A stretch of 16,976 bases of DNA, taken from positions 1-16,976 of the forward strand of contig DXLX01000027.1 of assembly GCA_019414515.1 (NCBI GenBank), written 5' to 3'. Position 1 is the stretch's first letter, and every line of letters begins with the position of its first letter. Source of the stretch: Collinsella sp. (lineage in GTDB: Bacteria > Actinomycetota > Coriobacteriia > Coriobacteriales > Coriobacteriaceae). Positions 6,978 through 13,687 of the stretch are shown piece after piece. The notes beneath the pieces were generated by a model that did no database searches, had not been told where the DNA came from, and saw only the letters and a list, made by a program, of their open reading frames with translations. The translations under genes were made by a program, and so were the position numbers.

Positions 6978-8138
6978 ATGTCGGATTCGCCTAATTTTTT
7001 GACCTATGCCCAGACAGCGTTTGATCCGTTTGAGGAACGGCCGTTCTGCGCGGTGGATAGCCTGGTCTTTGCGTGGTTGTCCTATTTGCGTTTGCCGGGT
7101 GATATGGCGGAGCTGACGAACTGGCAGGGCCTAGACGTACGCGAGCTGCTGCGCGCCGAGTGCTACCAAGACATGATTGGCGACCTGTGGGATCCGGAGG
7201 GGAGTCGTGCCCTGTTGGAGGCTGTGGCAGCAAGCCCTCGCTACCGTGGCGTTCGTGTTTGCGGCTATCGTAGCGTGAGTGATGCCGAGACAACGGAGCA
7301 GTTTGCGGCCATGACGTTCCGATTTCCGGCGGGGTTTAGCTATCTTGCCTTCCGGGGGACCGACAGCACGATTGTGGGCTGGAAAGAGGACTTTAACATG
7401 GCGTTCCGGTGTCCTGTGCCGGCCCAGGAATCCGCGGCGCGTTATGTGGACGAGGCGGCGGATGCGATTGACGGGCCGCTTTTGTGCGGAGGTCATTCCA
7501 AGGGCGGAAACCTTTCGGTGTACGGTGCGGCGATGTGCTCCGATGTCGCCCGTGGGCGAATCGAACGGGCGTATTCCCATGATGGTCCGGGCTTCGTCGA
7601 GGAATTTCTGAACGGCAATGCCTTTGCCGATCTTTCCGGTCGAATCGACAAGACGCTACCTCGGTCGTCGATCTTTGGCATGATGTTCGAGATGCAGGAG
7701 GACTATGCCATCGTTGAGAGTACCGAGTTCAGCCTGCTGCAGCACAATCCCTTTAGCTGGGTGGTTGATGGTCGCGACTTCGTGTATTGTGAGCGCCTGT
7801 CCGCCGGTGCTCGATACGTTGATGGCTCCATTCGCGAGATGCTGCTCGCAGTGTCGCCTAGCGAGCGCGAGCGTTTTGTAGATGCGTTGTTCTCCGTGTT
7901 TGAGGCAACGGGTGCTGAGCGGTTTGCGGATATCGCTGGGAATCTGCGCGAGAGCCTGCCCGTGATGCTCCAGGCTGCGCAAGGCTTTGACAAGGATACG
8001 CACCGTTTTGTTTCGCAGACCATCGCGGCAATCCTTAGATGTGCACTGCTGCCCAAACGCCCTCAGATTGACATGTCCGCTGCCGGTAAGAGTCTGGCAG
8101 AACAACTCGAGGCCTGGCAGTCCGAGCTCCTGCGCTAA
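6978..8138 (+). CDS. Mbeg1-like (DUF2974) alpha/beta-hydrolase, function unknown
   Basis: 386 residues with a lipase-type nucleophile elbow GHSKGG at 172-177 (S174), preceded by the SYLAFRGTD segment (121-129) seen in lipase-like folds and followed by SHDGPGF around D202. These fit the DUF2974/Mbeg1-like family of putative cytoplasmic hydrolases; no substrate is known. No signal peptide or transmembrane segment is visible. The start at 6978 has GGGAGG just upstream. The gene stands alone between the ldh terminator and the nucleoid-protein gene and is flanked on both sides by copies of a 30-bp repeat. Confidence 0.8.
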   Translation: MSDSPNFLTYAQTAFDPFEERPFCAVDSLVFAWLSYLRLPGDMAELTNWQGLDVRELLRAECYQDMIGDLWDPEGSRALLEAVAASPRYRGVRVCGYRSVSDAETTEQFAAMTFRFPAGFSYLAFRGTDSTIVGWKEDFNMAFRCPVPAQESAARYVDEAADAIDGPLLCGGHSKGGNLSVYGAAMCSDVARGRIERAYSHDGPGFVEEFLNGNAFADLSGRIDKTLPRSSIFGMMFEMQEDYAIVESTEFSLLQHNPFSWVVDGRDFVYCERLSAGARYVDGSIREMLLAVSPSERERFVDALFSVFEATGAERFADIAGNLRESLPVMLQAAQGFDKDTHRFVSQTIAAILRCALLPKRPQIDMSAAGKSLAEQLEAWQSELLR

Positions 8139-8141
8139 CCA

Positions 8142-8175
8142 TTGGTGCAAAGTAACCTGTCTCCGATGCACCAAT
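8142..8175. repeat. 30-bp hairpin repeat, copy 2 (with extended arms)
   Basis: Core at 8144-8173, 27 of 30 identical to 6931-6960. Here the inverted ends extend to a 9-bp perfect arm pair: ATTGGTGCA (8141-8149) with TGCACCAAT (8167-8175). It begins immediately after the hydrolase stop codon. No T-tract follows. Confidence 0.75.
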
Positions 8176-8205
8176 CTTCGATGCGCCTGGGGCGGGCTCG
8201 ACCGC

Positions 8206-8211
8206 TATACT
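8206..8211 (+). promoter_or_regulatory. Possible -10 box of the nucleoid-associated protein gene
   Basis: TATACT lies 38 nt upstream of the start codon at 8250. No good -35 hexamer is found at the expected distance, so support is weak. Confidence 0.3.
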
Positions 8212-8249
8212 GGTTCGTGCTCAATTCGATCTAGAACGGAATGCCGTAT

Positions 8250-9254
8250 ATGAAAATCAATCACGCGATTCTGCATATCCTGGACTTTGACTCTGCCGTC
8301 AACGTCATGAGCCAGCGCGAGCTCGATATCGAAAGCCGTACCGTGCGCAATTTCGTAACCACGCATCTGCGCCGCGCACGCACCTCGGCCGACAATAAAC
8401 GTGCCACGTTTGCCGAGAACTCTGCGTTTGGCGGCGAGCTCAAGGGCTATTTCTTTGGCGAGCGCGAGTTTGTGGACCTGTCGCAGCAGATTGCGGAGTT
8501 TATCTCCTCCGAGCTCACCAAGGCTGAGAAAGCCGAGTCCACCGACGTGCTCGTGGCTGATTTTGACGACGATGAGGATGCCCGCTGGTTTGCCGTGATG
8601 TTGCTGAGCTCCAAGCAGGCTTTTATGCACGAGGTGGGCCGCGAGGAGGGGGAGGTTCGCAACGACATCGCGCGCCACTACGCTATTCTGCCAAACCCCT
8701 CGCAAAAGGTGCCAAGCTATGCTATCGTGCGCGCGAGCACCATGGAGATCGGTTACGTGGACAAGAAGCGCAAGATTGCCGGCGAGGACCGTATGCTTAT
8801 CCCCGACGGCCTGCTGCAGTGCGACACGGGTGTATCGGGCAAGGAGGTCATCGACACGGTGACGCGTGTGGTTGAGGAAGTCGCCGAGGAGCACGGTGCC
8901 AATACGGCCGTAGCGCTCGCCAAGGTTAAGGCTGCTGTGGCCGAGAAGGTTGAGGATGACGAGGAGCTGCCGCCTTGGGATATCGTCGATGAGGTCTTTG
9001 AGGACGAGCCGGTCATCAAGGAAAGCGTGCGCGCGGCACTGACCGAGGAAAAGGTTCCTGAGCGCGTTCCCGTGGAGCGCAAGCAGGTCGAGCGCGCGGC
9101 GGTGCGCAATCATAAGATTCGTACCGATACGGGCATCGAGATCAGCTTCCCGGCCGAGATGGGTTCGAACTCCGAGTACATCGAGTTCGTCAACGAGCCC
9201 AACGGCCTCATCTCCATCGAGCTTAAGAACATCGGAAGTATTGAGAATCGATAA
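8250..9254 (+). CDS. Nucleoid-associated protein, NdpA/YejK (37 kDa) family
   Basis: About 334 residues, the usual size of the 37-kDa nucleoid-associated family; it begins MKINHAILHILDFDS, a typical start of Gram-positive members. The ELDIESRTVRNFVTTHL, FGGELKGYFFGEREF and LLSSKQAFMHEVG segments fit the conserved N-terminal half. The C-terminal part is rich in Glu and Lys. The start at 8250 is preferred over the in-frame ATG at 8241 because the only purine-rich element (GGA at 8238-8240) touches the latter directly and is about 9 nt from the former. The role is inferred from the family: DNA binding in the nucleoid, precise function poorly defined. A terminator follows, shared with convergent transcription. 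Confidence 0.85.
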   Translation: MKINHAILHILDFDSAVNVMSQRELDIESRTVRNFVTTHLRRARTSADNKRATFAENSAFGGELKGYFFGEREFVDLSQQIAEFISSELTKAEKAESTDVLVADFDDDEDARWFAVMLLSSKQAFMHEVGREEGEVRNDIARHYAILPNPSQKVPSYAIVRASTMEIGYVDKKRKIAGEDRMLIPDGLLQCDTGVSGKEVIDTVTRVVEEVAEEHGANTAVALAKVKAAVAEKVEDDEELPPWDIVDEVFEDEPVIKESVRAALTEEKVPERVPVERKQVERAAVRNHKIRTDTGIEISFPAEMGSNSEYIEFVNEPNGLISIELKNIGSIENR

Positions 9255-9279
9255 ACTGCTCTTGGACGTTGCAAAAAAC

Positions 9280-9315
9280 AAAGGCCGAAGCCTTTTGGGA
9301 CTTCGGCCTTTTTTG
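9280..9315. terminator. Bidirectional intrinsic terminator
   Basis: Stem AAAGGCCGAAG (9280-9290) with CTTCGGCCTTT (9301-9311), 11 bp perfect, loop of 10 nt. The T-tract on the plus strand runs to 9315, and an A-run upstream (9272-9278) serves the minus strand. It closes the nucleoid-protein gene and can also stop readthrough from the dap operon. Confidence 0.9.
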
Positions 9316-9366
9316 TTTTCGGCTTGGTTGCTGACATTGCGCCGCAGGTTGAGCTCACGTCAGCGA

Positions 9367-9464
9367 AAACGCCCCTAAGCGAGCAAGGTGACGTGAAAGA
9401 GGAGGGAAGCGTACTTCGGTACGCGACCGACGATTGAACGTCAGATTGCCGCTTAGGGGCGTTT
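9367..9464. repeat. 98-nt multi-stem structured element
   Basis: An outer perfect 15-bp inverted pair (9367-9381 with 9450-9464) encloses GCAA/TTGC (9383-9386, 9446-9449) and TGACGT/ACGTCA (9389-9394, 9438-9443). A purine-rich 14 x 13 nt internal loop follows, then an apical 6-bp stem GCGTAC/GTACGC (9409-9414, 9419-9424) capped by a UUCG tetraloop. On the minus strand the outer stem is followed by TTTTC. It may be an extended terminator of the dap operon, a dispersed palindromic repeat or a structured RNA. No family was recognised. Confidence 0.7.
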
Positions 9465-9477
9465 GCAGCGTCGAGCC

Positions 9478-9505
9478 GTTACGCGGTTTGGCAAAACCGC
9501 GTAAC
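9478..9505 (-). terminator. 12-bp perfect hairpin just after dapH
   Basis: GTTACGCGGTTT (9478-9489) pairs with AAACCGCGTAAC (9494-9505), loop of 4. It begins 2 nt beyond the dapH stop on the minus strand. Without a U-tract it is likely a 3'-end protecting stem, with termination completed at the larger element or at 9280-9315. Confidence 0.5.
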
Positions 9506-9507
9506 TT

Positions 9508-10227
9508 CTACAGCTGGCGCAGGCCCTCTTCCAGGCCGGTCTTGCTGTCGGTCTTCTCGTCGCGCATCTTGATGGCGCGGGCGGGGACACCGGCCACGAC
9601 GGCGCCGGCGGGGACGTCCTCGACGCACACGGCGCCGGCGGCAACTACAGCACCCTTGCCCACGTGCACGCCTTCCAGGACCACGGCGTTTGCGCCGATC
9701 ATGACATCGTCCTCGATGATGACGGGCGTGGCGCTGGCGGGCTCCACAACGCCTGCCAGCACGGTGCCGGCGCCGATGTGGCAGTTCTTGCCCACGGTGG
9801 CGCGACCGCCCAGCACGGCGCCCATATCGATCATGGAACCCTCGCCGATAACGGAGCCGATGTTGATGATGGCGCCCATCATGATGACGGCACAGTCGCC
9901 AATCTCGACGCGGTCGCGGATGATCGCGCCCGGCTCGATGCGGGCGTTGATGCCCTTAAGGTCGAGCATGGGCACGGCGGAGTTGCGGCAATCGTTTTCA
10001 ACGTCGTAGTAATCGATGGAATCGGCATTGGCGTCCAGGATGGTCTTGAGCTCGTCCCAGTCGCCAAAGACGGTCTTGCCGCGACGGCCGCCGTAGACAT
10101 GTGCGTCGCCCCAGGCAACCTTCATGCCCGGCTTCTCGCGCACGTACAGCTTGACGGGCGTCTTTTTGGGCGCGGTGGCGATGTAGTTGATAATCTCCTG
10201 TGCATCCATCTCGGCTGCGTTGCTCAT
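9508..10227 (-). CDS. dapH: Tetrahydrodipicolinate N-acetyltransferase
   Basis: Acetylates (S)-2,3,4,5-tetrahydrodipicolinate with acetyl-CoA, committing the pathway to N-acetylated intermediates towards LL-diaminopimelate. The 239 residues match the Bacillus-type DapH. The N-terminal domain begins with a helix (AQEIINYIATAPKKTPVKLYV), and from about residue 90 runs the left-handed beta-helix of hexapeptide repeats (ARIEPGAIIRDRVEIGDCAVI and on through IGANAVVLEGVHVGKGAVV). The start follows AAAGGAGAG at a good spacing. It lies 39 nt after dapB, last gene of the riboswitch-controlled operon. The length and the acetyl-type N domain favour DapH over the succinyl enzyme DapD. Confidence 0.93.
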   Translation of the reverse strand: MSNAAEMDAQEIINYIATAPKKTPVKLYVREKPGMKVAWGDAHVYGGRRGKTVFGDWDELKTILDANADSIDYYDVENDCRNSAVPMLDLKGINARIEPGAIIRDRVEIGDCAVIMMGAIINIGSVIGEGSMIDMGAVLGGRATVGKNCHIGAGTVLAGVVEPASATPVIIEDDVMIGANAVVLEGVHVGKGAVVAAGAVCVEDVPAGAVVAGVPARAIKMRDEKTDSKTGLEEGLRQL

Positions 10228-10266
10228 TTGCTATCTCTCCTTTGGGTGGATTCGGTTGATACCTGG

Positions 10267-11007
10267 TTAGGCAAACATGACCTTGTCGAACGTATAGAAG
10301 CCGGGTTCGCGGGTGACGAGCTTCTGCGCGGCTGCCAAGGCGCCGTTGACAAAGATCTGACGGCTCGTGGCGCGGTGGGTGAGCGTGACCTCCTCGTCCT
10401 GGCCAAAGAAGCTCACCTCGTGCACGCCGGCGACGGTGCCGCCGCGCAGCGAGTGCATACCGATTTCCTTGGGATCGCGTGCTCCGCACATGCCCTCGCG
10501 GCCATAGACGGGGTGGTAGCCTGCCTCGGGCTCGGCTTCGACGACGGCGTCGAGCAGTAGCTTGGCAGTGCCGCTGGGGGCGTCGACCTTTTGGTTGTGG
10601 TGCGTCTCGACGATTTCGCAGTCAAAGCCGGGCAGCTCGCGTGTAGCCTGCGCTACCAGATGGCGCAGGGCTGCGATACCGATGGAGTAATTGCCCGAGT
10701 GCATAACGCGGGTGTTCTGGCCCAGCTCACGCAGGCGGTCCATCTGCTCGGGGGTGTAGCCTGTGGTGCCTGAGACCAACGCCGCGCCCGTGCGCTCGAC
10801 ATAGGCGACGACGGCGTCGAAGGTCGCGACGTTCGAGAAGTCGATGATGACGTCGGCAGCCGGTGCGTTCTCGAGCTCGCTCAAATCGAAGCCAATCTGG
10901 GCCACGATATCAAAAACGGGCTGCCCGGCGGCGTCGACAATGCCTTCGGCGGTAGTGCGGATGAGCGAGCCCATGCGGCCCGTTCCCATAATGACGGTCT
11001 TAATCAA
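10267..11007 (-). CDS. dapB: 4-Hydroxy-tetrahydrodipicolinate reductase
   Basis: Reduces the DapA product with NAD(P)H to tetrahydrodipicolinate. The 246 residues carry the nucleotide-binding GTGRMGS near the N terminus, IDFSN, the VSGTTGYT loop, and the active-site segment ETHHNQKVDAPSGTA, with the histidine pair and the K..APSGT substrate loop characteristic of DapB. The start codon is TTG (11005-11007), overlapping the dapA stop by 8 nt (TTGATTAA), which points to translational coupling. A purine-rich stretch lies within the dapA 3' end. Confidence 0.95.
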   Translation of the reverse strand: MIKTVIMGTGRMGSLIRTTAEGIVDAAGQPVFDIVAQIGFDLSELENAPAADVIIDFSNVATFDAVVAYVERTGAALVSGTTGYTPEQMDRLRELGQNTRVMHSGNYSIGIAALRHLVAQATRELPGFDCEIVETHHNQKVDAPSGTAKLLLDAVVEAEPEAGYHPVYGREGMCGARDPKEIGMHSLRGGTVAGVHEVSFFGQDEEVTLTHRATSRQIFVNGALAAAQKLVTREPGFYTFDKVMFA

Positions 11008-11890
11008 GTAGACCAGCTCCCTTCAGAGCATCGGTAAGTGCGGCTCGCGTGTCGTCTGCCATGGGGCACAGCGGCATACGGTAGTTTGCCTCGATCATGC
11101 CCATCTGGGCGAGCGCTTCCTTGACGGGGATGGGGTTGACCTCGCTAAAGAGGGCATTGATGAGCGGCTGGCCGGCAATCTGGATATCGCGGGCGCGCTC
11201 CACGTCACCGTCCAGATAGGCGCGGCACATGTCGTGCACGAGCTGCGGCTGAACATCGGCCCACACGCTGATGGTGCCCGAGGCGCCCAGGCTCATGAGC
11301 GGTACGGTAAGCGCGTCCTCGCCCGAGTACATGCGGAAGTCGTCTGACAGCAGGTGGGCGATCTTGGCCGCGTAGGCGACGTTGCCCGAGGCCTCCTTAA
11401 TACCCATGATGTTGGGGTGCGCGGCCAGGCGTTCTACGTTGCGCTCGCTGATGCCGCAGCCACAGCGGCCGGGGATGTTGTACAGGATGCAGGGGATGTC
11501 CACGGCATCGGCGACGGTCTTAAAGTGCTGATAGATACCCTCTTCATTGGACTTGTTGTAGTAGGGGGTGATGAGCAGCAGACCGTCGGCGCCCAGGCCC
11601 TGATAGGTGAGCGACTTGGTGAGCATGGTCTGCGTGGAGTTGGAGCCCGAGCCGGCAATAACGGGGACGCGTCCTGCAACATGCTTGACCACAGCGGCGA
11701 CGACGGAGTTGTCCTCGTCATCGGTCATCGTGGCACTCTCACCGGTGGTGCCCAGGGTGAGGATGGCGTCAGTGCCATTTTGCAGGTGGAAATCGATAAG
11801 GTGCTCAAGCGCGTCAAAGTCGACACTGCCGTCCTTTTTAAACGGCGTGACAAGGGCGACGATTGAGCCCTCGAGATTGCGGATATCCAT
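11000..11890 (-). CDS. dapA: 4-Hydroxy-tetrahydrodipicolinate synthase (also the C-terminal part of a LysA-DapA frame)
   Basis: Condenses pyruvate and aspartate semialdehyde, the first step of the DAP/lysine branch. From the ATG at 11888-11890 it gives 296 residues, the normal DapA size, starting MDIRNLEGSIVALVTPF. The Schiff-base lysine is K165 (GIKEASG); Y137 lies in LYNIPGRCG, T48/T49 in LGTTGES, and Y110/Y111 in ITPYYNKS. AAGGAG at 11898-11903, 7 nt before ATG, is an ideal Shine-Dalgarno and argues that this part is translated on its own at least some of the time. The frame is also open upstream into lysA without a stop, so a LysA-DapA polypeptide could be made. The last bases overlap dapB. 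Confidence 0.93.
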   Translation of the reverse strand: MDIRNLEGSIVALVTPFKKDGSVDFDALEHLIDFHLQNGTDAILTLGTTGESATMTDDEDNSVVAAVVKHVAGRVPVIAGSGSNSTQTMLTKSLTYQGLGADGLLLITPYYNKSNEEGIYQHFKTVADAVDIPCILYNIPGRCGCGISERNVERLAAHPNIMGIKEASGNVAYAAKIAHLLSDDFRMYSGEDALTVPLMSLGASGTISVWADVQPQLVHDMCRAYLDGDVERARDIQIAGQPLINALFSEVNPIPVKEALAQMGMIEANYRMPLCPMADDTRAALTDALKGAGLLD

Positions 11891-13309
11891 GTTCTTCTCC
11901 TTCGCTTCCGCGATCTGGACGCGTTTGTTCCATTGGGCGGCGACTACTAGGCGCTCGTCCTGAGCGCGACGGCGGGCGCTTTCGGCGCGCGATTTGGCCA
12001 GCAGCTCGCGGCCGCACGGCAGCACGTCGAGCGTGGCAAAGTAATCGCCCAGGCGCTCGGCGCGGCGAATAAGGTCGGCCGAGCCGTCGGGGCGCAGCAG
12101 GACCTCGGCGGAGCGCAGGCGGCCGTTGTAGTTGTAGCCCATAGAGTGGCCATGCGCGCCGGTGTCGTGAATCACGAGCAGGTCGCCCATGTCGATATGC
12201 GGAAGCTCGCGGTCGATGGCGAACTTGTCATTGTTCTCGCACAGATTGCCCGTGATGTCGTACGTGTTCGTGACGGGGGCTGCGGTTTTATCGGGACCGT
12301 CCGGCTGACCCATCACCGTAATGTGGTGGTAGGCGCCATACATGGCAGGGCGAATCAAATCGACGGCACTTGCATCGACACCGATATAGTCCTTGTAGAT
12401 CTGCTTCTCGTGGATGGCCTTGGTGACCAGGCAGCCGTAGGGGCCCATCATAAAGCGGCCCATCTCGGTGCAGATGGCCACATCGCCCATGCCGGCGGGA
12501 ACCAGAATCTCGTCGTATGCCGCGCGTACTCCCTCGCCGATGGCGTGAATGTCGTTGGCCTGCTGCTCGGGCAAGTAGGGGATACCGACGCCGCCGGATA
12601 GATTGATGAAGGCGACGTGTGCGCCGGTCTCGCGCTCCAAGCGCACGGCGAGCTCAAAGAGGATGCGCGCGAGCTTGGGGTAGTAGTCGTTGGTGACGGT
12701 GTTGCTGGCAAGGAATGCGTGGATGCCAAAGTCCTCGGCGCCCTTGGCCTTGAGCATGCGGAAGGCCTCAAAGAGCTGCTCGGTGGTCATGCCATATTTG
12801 GAGTCGCCCGGGTTGTCCATGATGCCGTTGGAGAGCTGGAACAGGCCGCCTGGATTAAAGCGGCAGCTGACCGTCTTGGGGATGGGCCCCGCAACGCGCT
12901 CAAAGAACCCGATGTGGCTGATGTCGTCAAAGTTGACGATGGCACCCAGCTTGTCGGCGAGCTCAAAGTCGGCAGCCGGTGTGTCGTTGGACGAGAACAT
13001 GATGTCGTGTCCCGTGATACCCAGTGAGCGGGCGATCATGAGCTCGGTATAGCTCGAGCAATCGCAGCCGCAGCCGTATTCGTTGAGAATGGAGATGAGC
13101 GCCGGGTTGGGGTTGGCCTTGACGGCAAAGTATTCCTTAAAGCCTGGGTTCCACGCAAAGGCGTCGCGCACTTCTTGCATGTTGCGGCGGATGCCAGCCT
13201 CGTCGTATAGATGAAACGGCGTGGGGAACTGCTCGACGATATGCTCGAGTGTCTCCTTGTCCACAAACGGCTGCTTGGCCGCATATGCCTCGTTGGGGGT
13301 CAATGCCAT
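11000..13309 (-). CDS. lysA: Diaminopimelate decarboxylase, in-frame fusion to DapA
   Basis: An uninterrupted frame of 769 codons. Residues 1 to about 430 are a PLP-dependent diaminopimelate decarboxylase (meso-DAP to lysine): K64 in YFAVKANPNP binds PLP, LSGGVGIPY at 237-245 is the phosphate loop, CTEMGRF lies at 280-286, C357 is in NLCENNDKFA, and GAHGHSMGYNYNGR lies near 384-397. Residues 431-473 form a charged, probably helical linker; DapA follows from M474. No stop codon separates the two enzymes, and GC-rich third positions continue through the linker, suggesting it is coding. However, TAGTAG occurs one frame over at 11944-11949, so a single-base indel would end LysA there. The start is a weakly served ATG downstream of a lysine riboswitch. 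LysA identity is firm; whether the fusion is real is not. Confidence 0.85.
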   Translation of the reverse strand: MALTPNEAYAAKQPFVDKETLEHIVEQFPTPFHLYDEAGIRRNMQEVRDAFAWNPGFKEYFAVKANPNPALISILNEYGCGCDCSSYTELMIARSLGITGHDIMFSSNDTPAADFELADKLGAIVNFDDISHIGFFERVAGPIPKTVSCRFNPGGLFQLSNGIMDNPGDSKYGMTTEQLFEAFRMLKAKGAEDFGIHAFLASNTVTNDYYPKLARILFELAVRLERETGAHVAFINLSGGVGIPYLPEQQANDIHAIGEGVRAAYDEILVPAGMGDVAICTEMGRFMMGPYGCLVTKAIHEKQIYKDYIGVDASAVDLIRPAMYGAYHHITVMGQPDGPDKTAAPVTNTYDITGNLCENNDKFAIDRELPHIDMGDLLVIHDTGAHGHSMGYNYNGRLRSAEVLLRPDGSADLIRRAERLGDYFATLDVLPCGRELLAKSRAESARRRAQDERLVVAAQWNKRVQIAEAKEKNMDIRNLEGSIVALVTPFKKDGSVDFDALEHLIDFHLQNGTDAILTLGTTGESATMTDDEDNSVVAAVVKHVAGRVPVIAGSGSNSTQTMLTKSLTYQGLGADGLLLITPYYNKSNEEGIYQHFKTVADAVDIPCILYNIPGRCGCGISERNVERLAAHPNIMGIKEASGNVAYAAKIAHLLSDDFRMYSGEDALTVPLMSLGASGTISVWADVQPQLVHDMCRAYLDGDVERARDIQIAGQPLINALFSEVNPIPVKEALAQMGMIEANYRMPLCPMADDTRAALTDALKGAGLLD

Positions 13310-13387
13310 GTCCCGTAAACCTCGCTATCCAGACGGCGCCATCTGCGCATCGAATCCGCATAGCGTGGACCCAATGTCCGGATAGCG
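13310..13387 (-). promoter_or_regulatory. Expression platform of the lysine riboswitch
   Basis: The 3' strand of P1 and its extension (13387-13376 on the minus strand) can pair over 12 bp, one G-U, with 13334-13323 just before the lysA Shine-Dalgarno GAGG (13320-13323). The same target (ATAGCG) can pair instead with CGCTAT at 13365-13360, and GTCC/GGAC flanks can then enclose the ribosome site. No terminator with a U-run is visible. This fits control of translation initiation, with lysine binding (P1 formed) releasing the target into the occluding hairpin. The pairings are seen; the mechanism is inferred. Confidence 0.55.
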
Positions 13388-13540
13388 CTCCCGCATTGCT
13401 GCAGACAGTCCTGTGGGTGTTTCCCACAGGCCCACCAGGTTGTTCGTGCCCGAAAAGCCCAGTTCGGCGGGTTTCGCCTCCCCACGGGGTCAAAGCCTGC
13501 CGGCTCGCCCGTGGTTCTTCGTGCCCGCGCCTCTATCAAG
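13378..13540 (-). promoter_or_regulatory. Lysine riboswitch (L box) aptamer
   Basis: Read on the minus strand, the leader opens with GATAGAGGCGCGG, the conserved L-box start. P1 is closed by CTATC at 13385-13381. Between them lie a long P2 arm (CCACGGG with CCCGTGG), the GGGGAGGCGAAACC and CCGAACTGG junction segments, a P4 hairpin (CCTGTGGG with CCCACAGG), and the CTGTC...GCGCTATC segment matching the conserved 3' end. Position directly upstream of lysA-dapA-dapB-dapH agrees with lysine sensing. Assigned by motif order and context; no covariance-model search was possible. Confidence 0.85.
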
Positions 13541-13548
13541 TGGTAACG

Positions 13549-13577
13549 ACCCTACCACGTTGCACTTTACCAAACAA
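13549..13577 (-). promoter_or_regulatory. Promoter of the riboswitch-lysA-dapA-dapB-dapH transcript
   Basis: On the minus strand TTGTTT (13577-13572) and TAGGGT (13554-13549) are separated by exactly 17 bp. Transcription would begin a few bases later, just before the GATAG of riboswitch P1 at 13537, the expected arrangement. Confidence 0.55.
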
Positions 13578-13687
13578 GAGTATTCGTATATAACGTTTAA
13601 AAAATGCAGGGATATGCTGGAAACAAGTGCGCCACAATCCTGTATCACAATAAGTTGCAACAGATGTGCCTCACGAAGGGATCCTCT

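Noticed and set aside
8205..9281. 358-codon minus-strand frame opposite the nucleoid-associated protein
   Set aside because: Runs through the promoter region and terminator of the real gene; composition typical of an antisense shadow.
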